64,000 nucleotides of DNA, taken from Chryseobacterium culicis. GTDB taxonomy: Bacteria; Bacteroidota; Bacteroidia; Flavobacteriales; Weeksellaceae. The notes below the pieces were generated by a model. The model had not been told where the DNA came from. It ran no database searches and worked only from the letters and a program-made list of their open reading frames with translations. The position numbers and the translations under genes were made by a program. Within the stretch, counting starts at the first letter, position 1. Every line of letters begins with the position of its first letter. This document shows, one piece after another, positions 33,546 through 41,877 of the stretch. Location: contig NZ_PCPP01000005.1 of assembly GCF_002979755.1 (NCBI RefSeq), positions 1 through 64,000 of the forward strand, written 5' to 3'.

Positions 33546-35036
33546 TTATAATTTCCCTGTGAATACCTTGAAGATGTCGCTTCCGAAGATGAGTAACATT
33601 AAGCCTAACAGGAAGATAACTCCAATCATCTGAGCATTCTCTAAAACTTTCTGTGGAACCGGTTTTCCTACAATAATTTCATATAAAGTAAATAAAACGT
33701 GTCCACCATCAAGTCCCGGAATAGGAATAAGGTTCAGGAATGCCAACCATACAGAGAACATCGCTGTAAAACTCCAGAAAGCAACCCAGTTGATTTTAAA
33801 GCTTCCGTCAGCATCTTTATCCACAGGCATATTCTTTACAATAGCAATAGGACCTCCTACATTTTTATACCCCTGAACTTTAGAGTTGAACATAATTTTG
33901 AACTGCTTAACCTGAGTGGTCAACGCCTCGATAGTTCTTGTAAATCCTCTTGGAATAGATTCTCCAAAAGAATATTGTTTATTGGTTACGATTTCTTTTG
34001 CAATGCTTTTTGTATCAATAGCTATTCCTAATTTTCCGTTTTTATCAACAGAAACTGAAGGTAAGGTTTGTACAGCTCCGTTTCTTTCAACGTCTACAGT
34101 AATTGTTTTTCCTTTATTCTCAGCTAAAAGAGCGCTTACTTCATCAAAGAATGCTGCTTTCTTACCGTTGATTCCTACAATTTTATCACCTTTCGCAAGA
34201 CCAGAGGCCTGAGAAGAAGGAGTTGCTAATGAATCAATAACCATAGAAACTCTTGGAGTGATGTATAGTTTCGCTTCTCTCTGTTTAAGAACATCCGCAA
34301 CACCGTCAGCATTTACCGGGAAAGTGACTTCCTGTCCGTTTCTGTTTACAGTAACATGGTCTCCTAAAAGAATATTGATTGAAGTGTTTTCAAGTCTTTC
34401 TGCCGGTTTTCCATCTACGCTGATGATTTTGTCACCATTCTGGAATCCCATTTTCTTTCCAGCTGAAGTAGCTTCAATACCGTTGTTGAATTTCGTGATA
34501 TCTGTATACGTTTCTCCATTGAAGAAAGATAGAGAACTGTAGATTAACCATGCAAGGAAAAAGTTAACAGTAACCCCTCCCAGCATAATAATAAGTCTCT
34601 GCCAAGCTGGTTTTGATCTGAATTCCCATGGTTCTGCCGGTTTTTTCATTTGGGCAGTATCCATACTTTCATCTACCATTCCTGCAATTTTCACGTATCC
34701 TCCGAAAGGAAGCCATCCGATTCCGTATTTGGTTTGTTCAGGATGCTTTCTCCAGTCATTATCCGGAAGTTTTGATATATCGATAGGAACTTCTTCCTTC
34801 TTTCCGTTTATCTCTATTACTTCAGAATCCGGCAGGTTCTTTGATAAAAATTTGTACTGCCATTTTCCATTGATTTTCTTCATGGAGAATATGGAGAAGT
34901 AAGGATCAAAAAACAGGAAAAACTTCTCTGCTCTTGTCTTGAACCATATTGCGGGTAAAAAATGCCCAAGCTCATGAAGAAGCACTAGTATAGAGATGCT
35001 CAGAATGAACTGAAAAAGTTTGATTGCTATTTCCAT
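33546..35036 (-). CDS. rseP: RIP metalloprotease RseP (site-2 protease)
   Basis: A 496-residue intramembrane zinc protease. The first helix holds the active site LLHELGHFLPAIWF (HExxH near residue 21), PDZ domains occupy the periplasmic middle (NGDKIISVDGKPA and KGDKIVGINGKKA), and the last helices carry LIPIPGLDGGHVLF with the third ligand. It cleaves membrane-bound anti-sigma factors and remnant signal peptides in other bacteria. It is slightly longer than E. coli RseP because of a cytoplasmic insert at about 50-105. No bamA or dxr neighbour is present. The N-terminus gives an unambiguous start. Confidence 0.94.
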   Translation of the reverse strand: MEIAIKLFQFILSISILVLLHELGHFLPAIWFKTRAEKFFLFFDPYFSIFSMKKINGKWQYKFLSKNLPDSEVIEINGKKEEVPIDISKLPDNDWRKHPEQTKYGIGWLPFGGYVKIAGMVDESMDTAQMKKPAEPWEFRSKPAWQRLIIMLGGVTVNFFLAWLIYSSLSFFNGETYTDITKFNNGIEATSAGKKMGFQNGDKIISVDGKPAERLENTSINILLGDHVTVNRNGQEVTFPVNADGVADVLKQREAKLYITPRVSMVIDSLATPSSQASGLAKGDKIVGINGKKAAFFDEVSALLAENKGKTITVDVERNGAVQTLPSVSVDKNGKLGIAIDTKSIAKEIVTNKQYSFGESIPRGFTRTIEALTTQVKQFKIMFNSKVQGYKNVGGPIAIVKNMPVDKDADGSFKINWVAFWSFTAMFSVWLAFLNLIPIPGLDGGHVLFTLYEIIVGKPVPQKVLENAQMIGVIFLLGLMLLIFGSDIFKVFTGKL

Positions 35037-35092
35037 TAATAAATTTTAGATTTTAATTTGCAAAGGTAACAATTATCAAAACTATGCCAAAT

Positions 35093-35122
35093 AAAAAAGC
35101 TCCCCGAAACGAGAAGCTTTGT
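35093..35122 (-). terminator. Intrinsic terminator of the 35143 gene
   Basis: Arms 35097-35106 and 35110-35119 pair with two G.U pairs; a U run follows on the minus strand. Confidence 0.65.
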
Positions 35123-35142
35123 CATATTTAAAGACGATTTGT

Positions 35143-35583
35143 TTATAAATTGAAAGAAACCCCAAGGCTGCCATTATTACCAACCTCTGCAAAGACTCCT
35201 ATTTTCTCTGTGAAGAAATAGCGGGCTCCGATGTGAGCACCCACTCCGAAGTCTTTTCCCAGAACTCCAAGGTCCACTCCTGGGTAGATGTCCCATTTTG
35301 AAGGCAGGTTCAGCGCTTCCTGTAAGTGAAAGTTCAGCCTCCCGAAAACAAAAACACGATTATCCTTATCGTTGTTTTTATAATTATCAAAATAGCCGTT
35401 GATACCGGCTCCTACTGAAATAAGTTGATTGAGTCCGTAGTCATAAGTTCCCGTTATTCCGGTTCCATATCCCCAGGCACTCAGCCCCAGTTGTATTTTC
35501 TGATCTCCTTTTCCTGTCCAGGCCTGAGCATTGGCCATTGCACCAAAAAATAAGATCGTCACCATAAAAAACAATTTCTTCAT
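35143..35583 (-). CDS. Small outer-membrane beta-barrel-like protein
   Basis: A 146-residue exported protein: signal peptide MKKLFFMVTILFFGAMANA, then alternating amphipathic strands rich in Gly and aromatics (LGLSAWGYGTGITGTYDYG, VGAHIGARYFF) ending in the aromatic strand LGVSFNL. It fits an eight-stranded outer-membrane barrel; I recall related sequences labelled DUF6646. Function unknown. Single gene with its own terminator, 106 nt upstream of rseP but not clearly linked to it. Confidence 0.75.
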   Translation of the reverse strand: MKKLFFMVTILFFGAMANAQAWTGKGDQKIQLGLSAWGYGTGITGTYDYGLNQLISVGAGINGYFDNYKNNDKDNRVFVFGRLNFHLQEALNLPSKWDIYPGVDLGVLGKDFGVGAHIGARYFFTEKIGVFAEVGNNGSLGVSFNL

Positions 35584-35807
35584 AAATTTTTAATTTTTAA
35601 GGATAGTAATAAAAAATATTTCTATCAAAAATGAAACCGAAAGAATGTTAGTCCTATAAAAATGGATGACTTTAATAAATTATTATGAAAAAGGATTCTG
35701 TTTTTATGGGTAAAATTGTCTTTTCAATAGTTTTAATTCCTCTTTTGTAATCATAAAAGCTGTATTTTTATACATCAGATTTGGAATAATTTAAAAAAGA
35801 ATAAAAG

Positions 35808-36560
35808 ATGAAAGTTGTAGGGCTTAATTTAGATATCATCTGGAAAAATAAAACTGACAATTTTAAACTCATAGAAAACGAACTGCAAAATGTGGAAGCT
35901 GATCTGTTTCTCCTTCCTGAAATGTTTTCAACAGGTTTCTGTATGGATGCTTCTGAAGTTTCGGATAGGAATAATGAATCACTGGAGTTTTTGAAAAGAA
36001 TGTCAAAAGAAAAAAATGCAGCATTCTGTGGAAGTGCTCCCGTAGAGCAAAACGGAAATTTTTACAACAGAATGTATTTTATACAACCGGATGGTGAAAC
36101 GGCTTTCTATGACAAAAGACATTTGTTCTCCTTTTCGGGTGAAGATAAAGTTTATACGCCAGGGAAAGACAGGGTAATCGTTGAATATAAAGGGATACGT
36201 TTCCTGCTTCAGGTCTGCTATGATCTGCGTTTTCCTGTTTTTGCAAGAAATAATGATGATTATGATGCTGTTTTATATGTTGCAAACTGGCCGGAGAAAA
36301 GAGTAGGAGCGTGGGAACACTTGTTAAAGGCCAGAGCCATTGAGAATTTATCTTTCGTATTTGGTTTAAATAGAATTGGAACGGATGGGAATAACCTCTT
36401 TTATCAGGAGAGCTCTCACTGTTTCTTTGCGGACGGAAAAGAAATTTCCCAAAAGCATGGGAATCTTGTATCTGCAGATTTGAATAGGGATGAACTGAAA
36501 GATTTTAGAGAACATTTCCAGTTTTTGAATGATAGAGATTCCTTTTCTATTGAATTTTAG
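35808..36560 (+). CDS. Nitrilase-family amidase, likely omega-amidase (YafV-like)
   Basis: A 250-residue C-N hydrolase. The Glu-Lys-Cys triad is visible as E38 in LLPEMFSTGF, K103 in YDKRHLFSF and C137 in QVCYDLRFPVF. MFSTGF and the DKRHLFSFSGE stretch are typical of omega-amidases that repair 2-oxoglutaramate or 2-oxosuccinamate made by transaminases. Cytoplasmic, single gene. Assignment to the YafV group rests on these motifs. Confidence 0.88.
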   Translation: MKVVGLNLDIIWKNKTDNFKLIENELQNVEADLFLLPEMFSTGFCMDASEVSDRNNESLEFLKRMSKEKNAAFCGSAPVEQNGNFYNRMYFIQPDGETAFYDKRHLFSFSGEDKVYTPGKDRVIVEYKGIRFLLQVCYDLRFPVFARNNDDYDAVLYVANWPEKRVGAWEHLLKARAIENLSFVFGLNRIGTDGNNLFYQESSHCFFADGKEISQKHGNLVSADLNRDELKDFREHFQFLNDRDSFSIEF

Positions 36561-36563
36561 GAT

Positions 36564-36660
36564 TTTCCCACAGATTTCGCAGATCTTCACAGATTTTTAA
36601 TTTCTATATAAAGAAAAATAAGCATAATTATCTGTGGAAATTTGTGCGATCTGCGGGAAT
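36564..36660. repeat. Inverted-repeat element (CACAGATTTCGCAGAT family), copy 1
   Basis: Arms at 36564-36598 and 36627-36660 are imperfect inverse copies built from CCCACAGAT, CGCAGATC and TCTGTGG words. The same words recur at 56194-56284, so this is a dispersed intergenic repeat. No coding content. Confidence 0.6.
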
Positions 36661-36671
36661 GATAAAAAGCA

Positions 36672-36695
36672 AAAACTGTGAAAAATCACAGTTTT
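36672..36695 (-). terminator. Intrinsic terminator overlapping the thioredoxin stop codon
   Basis: A perfect 10-bp stem (36672-36681 with 36686-36695). The minus-strand stop codon (36694-36696) lies in the first arm. It closes the 38798-36694 operon. Confidence 0.8.
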
Positions 36696-36993
36696 AAGCA
36701 TATTCTTGTAAAAGTTGTGTGAGGGTATTCACATCATGAACACCACTTTCCTTCCATAGCATTTCTCCATTTTTGAAAATGGCCAGAGTAGGTACTCCTC
36801 GCACTCCGTATTGAGCTGCCAGTGCAGGATATTGGTCTACATCTACCTTTATAATTCTGGCTCCTTCACCAATATTTTCCTTTACCGTATTTAATACCGA
36901 AGACTGTACTTTACAAGGCTGACACCATGTTGCGAAAAAGTCAATAAGTACCGGTCTTTCAGAATCAATAATTTCCTGGAATTTTTGTGACAT
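36694..36993 (-). CDS. Thioredoxin family protein
   Basis: A 99-residue single-domain thioredoxin with DFFATWCQPCKVQ at about 18-31 and the cis-Pro loop GVRGVPTLAIF. The active site is CQPC instead of the usual CGPC, which should shift its redox potential. No signal peptide, so cytoplasmic. It is the last gene of an operon with the MBL-rhodanese fusion and a rhodanese lipoprotein, 13 nt after the latter. That context suggests it reduces persulfides or thiosulfate-derived sulfane sulfur rather than acting as the housekeeping thioredoxin. Confidence 0.9.
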   Translation of the reverse strand: MSQKFQEIIDSERPVLIDFFATWCQPCKVQSSVLNTVKENIGEGARIIKVDVDQYPALAAQYGVRGVPTLAIFKNGEMLWKESGVHDVNTLTQLLQEYA

Positions 36994-37006
36994 AGTTTGG
37001 GGTTTA

Positions 37007-37384
37007 TTAGTTTGCTTTTTTGTTTGTTTCGTCCTGGATTGCTTTTACGTTTTTCCAGCTTGTACCATCATAGGCTTCAACTCCATTTTTCTTCAGTATT
37101 TCCATAGCCTGATCTGCCTGAACTCCTTTATTGCAGAACACAACAACTTTTTTGCCCTTCAGGGTTTCTATATTGTTTTGAATCTCCGCTAATGGAATAT
37201 TGATGGCATTTTTTGCGGTTCCTGCCGAATACTGTTCCGGAATTCTGACATCCACCAATGTGACATCAGAACTGTTGACCACTTCTTTGATGTTCGCTTT
37301 GGGTGTGACAGTCGTATGAGATGTTTTACAGGCACTTAGCGTAAAAGCCATTGCTAAAACAAGTCCAAAAAACTGTATCTTCAT
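37007..37384 (-). CDS. Rhodanese-like lipoprotein
   Basis: A 125-residue protein with a lipoprotein signal (MKIQFFGLVLAMAFTLSAC) and one rhodanese domain. The domain has VDVRIPEQYSAGTAKNAINIP, and the sulfur-carrying Cys is in VVFCNKGVQA. It would hold or transfer sulfane sulfur outside the cytoplasmic membrane. The ATG at 37384 is 4 nt after the upstream stop; an in-frame ATG inside the upstream gene would spoil the signal peptide. Middle gene of the persulfide operon. Confidence 0.88.
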   Translation of the reverse strand: MKIQFFGLVLAMAFTLSACKTSHTTVTPKANIKEVVNSSDVTLVDVRIPEQYSAGTAKNAINIPLAEIQNNIETLKGKKVVVFCNKGVQADQAMEILKKNGVEAYDGTSWKNVKAIQDETNKKAN

Positions 37385-37388
37385 GATC

Positions 37389-38798
37389 TTACGATGTTTT
37401 GGATTGGCAGACAAAATCTGTAGTCGGGAATTTTTCCGTCTTTTTGATGCCGTTAAAACCTCCTTCTATTTCGGTGAAATTTCTGATTCCGTGTGAGTTA
37501 AGTATGCTTGCTGCGATCATGCTTCTGTATCCCCCGGCACAGTGCAGAAAGAAATGTTCAGAATCATCAATCGTACGGGCCCAGTCACTGATAGTATCCA
37601 ATGGCTTGTTGTAAGCATTGTCAATATGCTCGGCAGAATATTCAGTCAGTTTTCTTACATCCACTACGGTAGAGTTTTCTGTAAACTGTTCTGCGAATTC
37701 GGCTGGAGTGATTCTTTTGATCTCGTCAATTTCATTACCTGCATTTTTCCAGGCTTCAAAACTTCCTTTCAGATATCCTATTACATTATCAAAGCCTACT
37801 CTGCTCAGTCTGGTGATTACTTCCTCTTCAGTACCTTCATCAGTTACCAATAATAAAGGGTGTTTTACATCCACAATAAGCGTTCCTACCCATGGTGCGA
37901 AATCTCCTTTCAGACCTATGTTGATAGAGTTAGGTACAAATCCTTTATGGAAATCTGCAGCTCCTCTGGTATCTAAAATTAATGCTCCCGTTTCTTCTGC
38001 CAATGCTTCGAAATCTTTTGGAGCAACAGGTTGCATCCCTTTGTTCATCACAACATCCAGGCTTTCATAACCGCCTTTATTTAAAGCGACATTCATTCCG
38101 AAATATTTCGGTGGAGCGGTCAAACCGTCAAGTACTTCTCTGATGAAAGATTCTTTATCTGGTTGATTAAGAGCGTAGTTCGTCTTCTTTTGGTTTCCTA
38201 AAATATCTACCGTTTCCTTCTGCATATTTTTTCCACAGGCAGATCCGGCACCGTGAGCTGGATAAACCGTAATGCTGTCATCCAATGGCATAATCTTATT
38301 CTGAAGACTGTCGTAGAGAATTCCTGCAAGGTCTTCCTGCGTAAGATTTGTTGCTTTCTGCGCAAGATCTGGTCTTCCAACGTCTCCTAGAAATAAAGTG
38401 TCACCTGTAAAGATTGCAGTTTCAACACCATTTTCGTCTACTAAAAGGTAAGTGCTGCTTTCCATAGTGTGCCCAGGAGTGTGCATTACCTTTATTTTTA
38501 TTTTTCCGATTTCAAAAATCTGATTGTCTTCTGCAATAATGGCTTCAAATTCCGGAGCGGCCGTAGGTCCATATACAATGGGAGCACCTGTTTTTTTACT
38601 TAAATCCAGATGTCCTGATACGAAATCAGCATGGAAGTGAGTTTCAAAAATATATTTTAAAGTGACATTGTCTTTTTCCAGACGATCCAGGTAAGGTTTT
38701 ACTTCTCTTAAAGGATCAATAATGGCAGCTTCATTCTCTGATACAATATAATAGGCACCCTGAGCCAGACAGCCCGTATATATTTGTTCAATTTTCAT
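37389..38798 (-). CDS. Persulfide dioxygenase-rhodanese fusion (CstB/Blh-like)
   Basis: A 469-residue, three-domain protein. The N-terminal metallo-beta-lactamase fold has THFHADFVSGH, HTPGHTMESS and FTGDTLFLGDVGRPD, the last typical of ETHE1-type persulfide dioxygenases. Two rhodanese domains follow: the first lacks the catalytic Cys (its loop reads LVTDEGTEE), the second has it in LHCAGGYRS. This matches the CstB plan, which oxidises persulfides to thiosulfate or sulfite in sulfide detoxification. Cytoplasmic. First gene of a three-gene operon. A GTTAAAC palindrome lies about 95 nt upstream. Confidence 0.92.
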   Translation of the reverse strand: MKIEQIYTGCLAQGAYYIVSENEAAIIDPLREVKPYLDRLEKDNVTLKYIFETHFHADFVSGHLDLSKKTGAPIVYGPTAAPEFEAIIAEDNQIFEIGKIKIKVMHTPGHTMESSTYLLVDENGVETAIFTGDTLFLGDVGRPDLAQKATNLTQEDLAGILYDSLQNKIMPLDDSITVYPAHGAGSACGKNMQKETVDILGNQKKTNYALNQPDKESFIREVLDGLTAPPKYFGMNVALNKGGYESLDVVMNKGMQPVAPKDFEALAEETGALILDTRGAADFHKGFVPNSINIGLKGDFAPWVGTLIVDVKHPLLLVTDEGTEEEVITRLSRVGFDNVIGYLKGSFEAWKNAGNEIDEIKRITPAEFAEQFTENSTVVDVRKLTEYSAEHIDNAYNKPLDTISDWARTIDDSEHFFLHCAGGYRSMIAASILNSHGIRNFTEIEGGFNGIKKTEKFPTTDFVCQSKTS

Positions 38799-38890
38799 TG
38801 GGGTCTTTTTTTAATGAGTTAAAGATACAAAGTATTAGATAAATTCTAAATGAAATGTTAAATCCCATTGATAGTTTCTTTCAATACTTT

Positions 38891-38908
38891 GTTAAACGGA
38901 TGTTTAAC
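38891..38908. promoter_or_regulatory. Palindrome upstream of the persulfide operon
   Basis: GTTAAAC-GGAT-GTTTAAC has perfect 7-bp arms. It is the only strong dyad in the 200-bp control region and lies about 93 nt before the operon ATG. Candidate repressor site; the regulator is not identifiable from this window. Confidence 0.4.
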
Positions 38909-39000
38909 GTAAGATGTTTTTCAGCAAAAAGAATGCCTTACATAAAGACAATTGGGAAATGCTGTTTTATATCATGTTTAGCTTTTGAAGCCTAATTCCT

Positions 39001-40062
39001 TTACTCAATGATATAGTATAATTTGTAAAAAATTTCATTGGTATTTTCTGTGATGTTTTTATCCGTTTTGAATTGAAGATATTCATCTTTTTTAGCTTCT
39101 CCTTCATCATATTGAATCAGCCTGTTGTATTTGTCATAGAGATAATCTTTAATCTTCCCATGGTCTGCAATCCTGATCATTTCATCAAAATATTTCTTAG
39201 TGTCTGCATGCATAGGCCCATCTTTTTCATGGGTTTTATAGAATTCTATCATTTTCTGTATGGAATATACCTCAGATTCAATATTCATATCATTAAACCC
39301 AGTCAAAAGTTCTTTTTTTTCTGAATTTTTACCCAGCCATTCTATTTTTGCATGAGCTGCAGCAATTACAGAATTAATCATCATAGAATCTCTTTTGATA
39401 ACGGGAGATAAAATAATAGCGGGAGTATTGCTGATGGGAAGAGATTTTTTAGAGGCAATGTCCAATAATCCAAAATAGACTTCAGTTTTATTTTTTAGTT
39501 CTGCCAGTTGATCAGAAGTCATATCATCACTTGAAACCCTGATTTTAAAGCCCCATCCTCCACATTCATAAATGGCGAGGAGAGACTTCTTATTCGTATA
39601 TTTTACTCCTTTAAAAAAATCACGTTCACCCATGGCATGATCAAATATTGAATAGAGATAATGTACTTTTACTTTATCATTGGATGAACTTCCAAACATC
39701 GGTTTGAGGTCTACACTTTTATTAGAATTCTGATTAAGAACTGTTTCATACACAGCAAATTCATCCCTCAATAGCTGATTGTCAACTGATTTTTTAGGAT
39801 AGAGATATAGAGTAAGAACCGTTTTGCTTTTTTTACTGTTTTGCTGTACATAGCTTACTACAACGTGTTTGTTCTGTATATCATAAGAGGTGATCGTTTC
39901 TCTTTGAAAATCAGACCATAAAGCTGGGAAGACTACTGAAGTAGATGTATGGGTAAAATCTCCTTTTATCTGTAAATTGACAGGTTCATTTCTTTTTTGA
40001 GAAAAAAATAATGTAGAAAAAATAGAAAGAATAACGAATGTAATTTTCTTAAATGAAATCAT
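39001..40062 (-). CDS. Secreted protein of unknown function
   Basis: A 353-residue protein starting MISFKKITFVILSIFSTLFF and SQ, a signal peptide, followed by a mixed alpha/beta sequence with no motif I recognise. The middle contains KKSLLAIYECGGWGFKIRVSS, and the C-terminus is Lys/Glu/Tyr-rich. An in-frame ATG 72 nt upstream is disfavoured because it precedes the signal peptide with polar residues. Neighbours on both sides are unrelated and it has its own intergenic spaces. Not recognised. Confidence 0.7.
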   Translation of the reverse strand: MISFKKITFVILSIFSTLFFSQKRNEPVNLQIKGDFTHTSTSVVFPALWSDFQRETITSYDIQNKHVVVSYVQQNSKKSKTVLTLYLYPKKSVDNQLLRDEFAVYETVLNQNSNKSVDLKPMFGSSSNDKVKVHYLYSIFDHAMGERDFFKGVKYTNKKSLLAIYECGGWGFKIRVSSDDMTSDQLAELKNKTEVYFGLLDIASKKSLPISNTPAIILSPVIKRDSMMINSVIAAAHAKIEWLGKNSEKKELLTGFNDMNIESEVYSIQKMIEFYKTHEKDGPMHADTKKYFDEMIRIADHGKIKDYLYDKYNRLIQYDEGEAKKDEYLQFKTDKNITENTNEIFYKLYYIIE

Positions 40063-40201
40063 GTGTGGTATATATGTTGTTGTCATGGCTAAGTGAATAG
40101 TAAATTTAATGAACTTAGAACAAAATTTAATCATATAATATTACTTTAATTACTCAGACTTTTACAAAAAATTTTATATTTATAAGTTAAAAAGCGATCA
40201 A

Positions 40202-41728
40202 ATGGCAGACAAAACACAATTTATTGAAGAACTCAACGCTAGATACACTCCGAAAGGAGAGCATATAATATTAGGAAAAGGAATGCTGGATGGAGAAGTG
40301 GTCACAGAAGTGAACGTAACCATTCCCCTGAAAACGATTAACCGCCACGGTCTTATCGCCGGCGCTACGGGAACAGGAAAGACAAAAACATTACAGGTAT
40401 TTGCAGAACAGCTTTCCCATGCAGGAATTCCCTCTTTGGTTCTTGATATTAAAGGAGATTTCTCCGGGATTGCAGAAGCCGGCCAGATGAATGCTATCAT
40501 TGAGGAAAGATATGGCAAAACACAGCTTCCTTATAACCCACAAGGCTTTCCGGTGGAACTGATGAGTATTTCCGGAGGAGAAGGAGTGAAACTGAGAGCT
40601 ACGGTTACAGAATTTGGACCTGTTTTACTCAGTAAAATCCTTGAGCTTAATGATACACAGCAAAGCATCATGTCTATTGTCTTCAAATACTGTGATGATA
40701 AAGGTCTTCCATTGATTGATCTTAATGATCTGAAGAAAGTACTTCAGTATGTGACGGATAATGCACAAGGAAAAGCTGAGCTTGCAGCCAATTACGGATC
40801 TATTGCGCCATCATCTCTCGGAGCGATTTTAAGATCTATTGTTGCGCTGGAACAACAGGGAGCAGCAGGTTTTTTCGGTGAGCTAAGTTTTGATGTTCAT
40901 GACTTACTGGAAACACGAGACGGAAAAGGAGTGGTTAATATTTTAAGAGTAGCAGATATTCAGAACAAGCCACAGCTTTTCTCAACATTCATGCTTTCGC
41001 TTTTTGCTGAAATTTATATGACGTTTCCGGAAGAAGGAGATAGTGGTAAACCAAAGCTGGTATTATTCATAGACGAAGCCCACCTGATTTTTGATGAAGC
41101 TTCCAAAGCCCTTCTTTCACAGATTGAAACAATGGTAAAACTCATCCGTTCCAAAGGAGTAGGAATTTATTTTATTACTCAGATTCCGGGTGATGTTCCT
41201 GAAAATGTACTTTCCCAATTAGGATTGAAGATACAGCACGCCTTAAGAGGTTTTACCGCAAAAGATAAAAAAGAAATTACCAAAGCTGTCGAAAATTATC
41301 CTACTACAGAATATTATAATGCTTCCAGCCTGATTCAGAACTTGGGAATTGGAGAAGCATTTGTTACGGCTCTGGATGAAAAAGGAATTCCTACCCCATT
41401 AGTGCATACTTACCTGATCTCTCCGGAATCAAGAATGGATGTTTTGAGTGGAGCAGAAGTTTCTGATCTGACTTCAAAATCAGCTCTTGTTGCAAAGTAT
41501 GAGCAGGCTGTTGACAGAGAATCTGCTTATGAAATGCTGACTAACAGAATGGAACAGGCTGCACAAAATCCTGCTCCTACCCAAAAGACCAGACCAGTAA
41601 AAGAAGAGCCGGGAATGTTTGAACAGGTATTACAGAGTAAAGCAGGCCGTACTTTTACCAGTACATTAATGAGAGAAGGAGCAAAAGCTATTCTCGGAAT
41701 GTTTGGTCTGGGAGGCAGAAGAAGATAA
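40202..41728 (+). CDS. HerA-like ATPase, DUF853 (YjgR) family
   Basis: A 508-residue cytoplasmic ATPase of the HerA/FtsK superfamily. Walker A is GATGTGKTKT (about 54-63), Walker B is LVLFIDEAHLIFDEA, and a Gln sensor follows in FITQIPGDVPE. A basic C-terminus ends FGLGGRRR after a low-complexity Pro/Gln/Lys linker. Family role is not established; a DNA-translocase-like activity is inferred from the fold. No NurA-type nuclease is next to it. Single gene, separated by about 150 nt from the exonuclease gene on the same strand. Confidence 0.88.
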   Translation: MADKTQFIEELNARYTPKGEHIILGKGMLDGEVVTEVNVTIPLKTINRHGLIAGATGTGKTKTLQVFAEQLSHAGIPSLVLDIKGDFSGIAEAGQMNAIIEERYGKTQLPYNPQGFPVELMSISGGEGVKLRATVTEFGPVLLSKILELNDTQQSIMSIVFKYCDDKGLPLIDLNDLKKVLQYVTDNAQGKAELAANYGSIAPSSLGAILRSIVALEQQGAAGFFGELSFDVHDLLETRDGKGVVNILRVADIQNKPQLFSTFMLSLFAEIYMTFPEEGDSGKPKLVLFIDEAHLIFDEASKALLSQIETMVKLIRSKGVGIYFITQIPGDVPENVLSQLGLKIQHALRGFTAKDKKEITKAVENYPTTEYYNASSLIQNLGIGEAFVTALDEKGIPTPLVHTYLISPESRMDVLSGAEVSDLTSKSALVAKYEQAVDRESAYEMLTNRMEQAAQNPAPTQKTRPVKEEPGMFEQVLQSKAGRTFTSTLMREGAKAILGMFGLGGRRR

Positions 41729-41877
41729 TTTTGAAGAATAATCTGTTATATTTTAACATATTTTTTGTTATTTTAGCAGGTTATCTTTACTTAACAAGAA
41801 AAAATAGAACCGGATTTTATCGGGGAAAAGACGCCGGTTTTAAATATAAATGACAAAAAAACAGCAGTTAATATTAA

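Noticed and set aside
35700..35766. 21-codon frame before the nitrilase gene
   Set aside because: It lacks a promoter element, a leader motif, or any conserved feature; probably chance in AT-rich DNA.
41808..41842. Weak dyad AACCGG...CCGGTT after the HerA-like gene
   Set aside because: The stem is short with a long loop and only four T after it; too weak to call a terminator.
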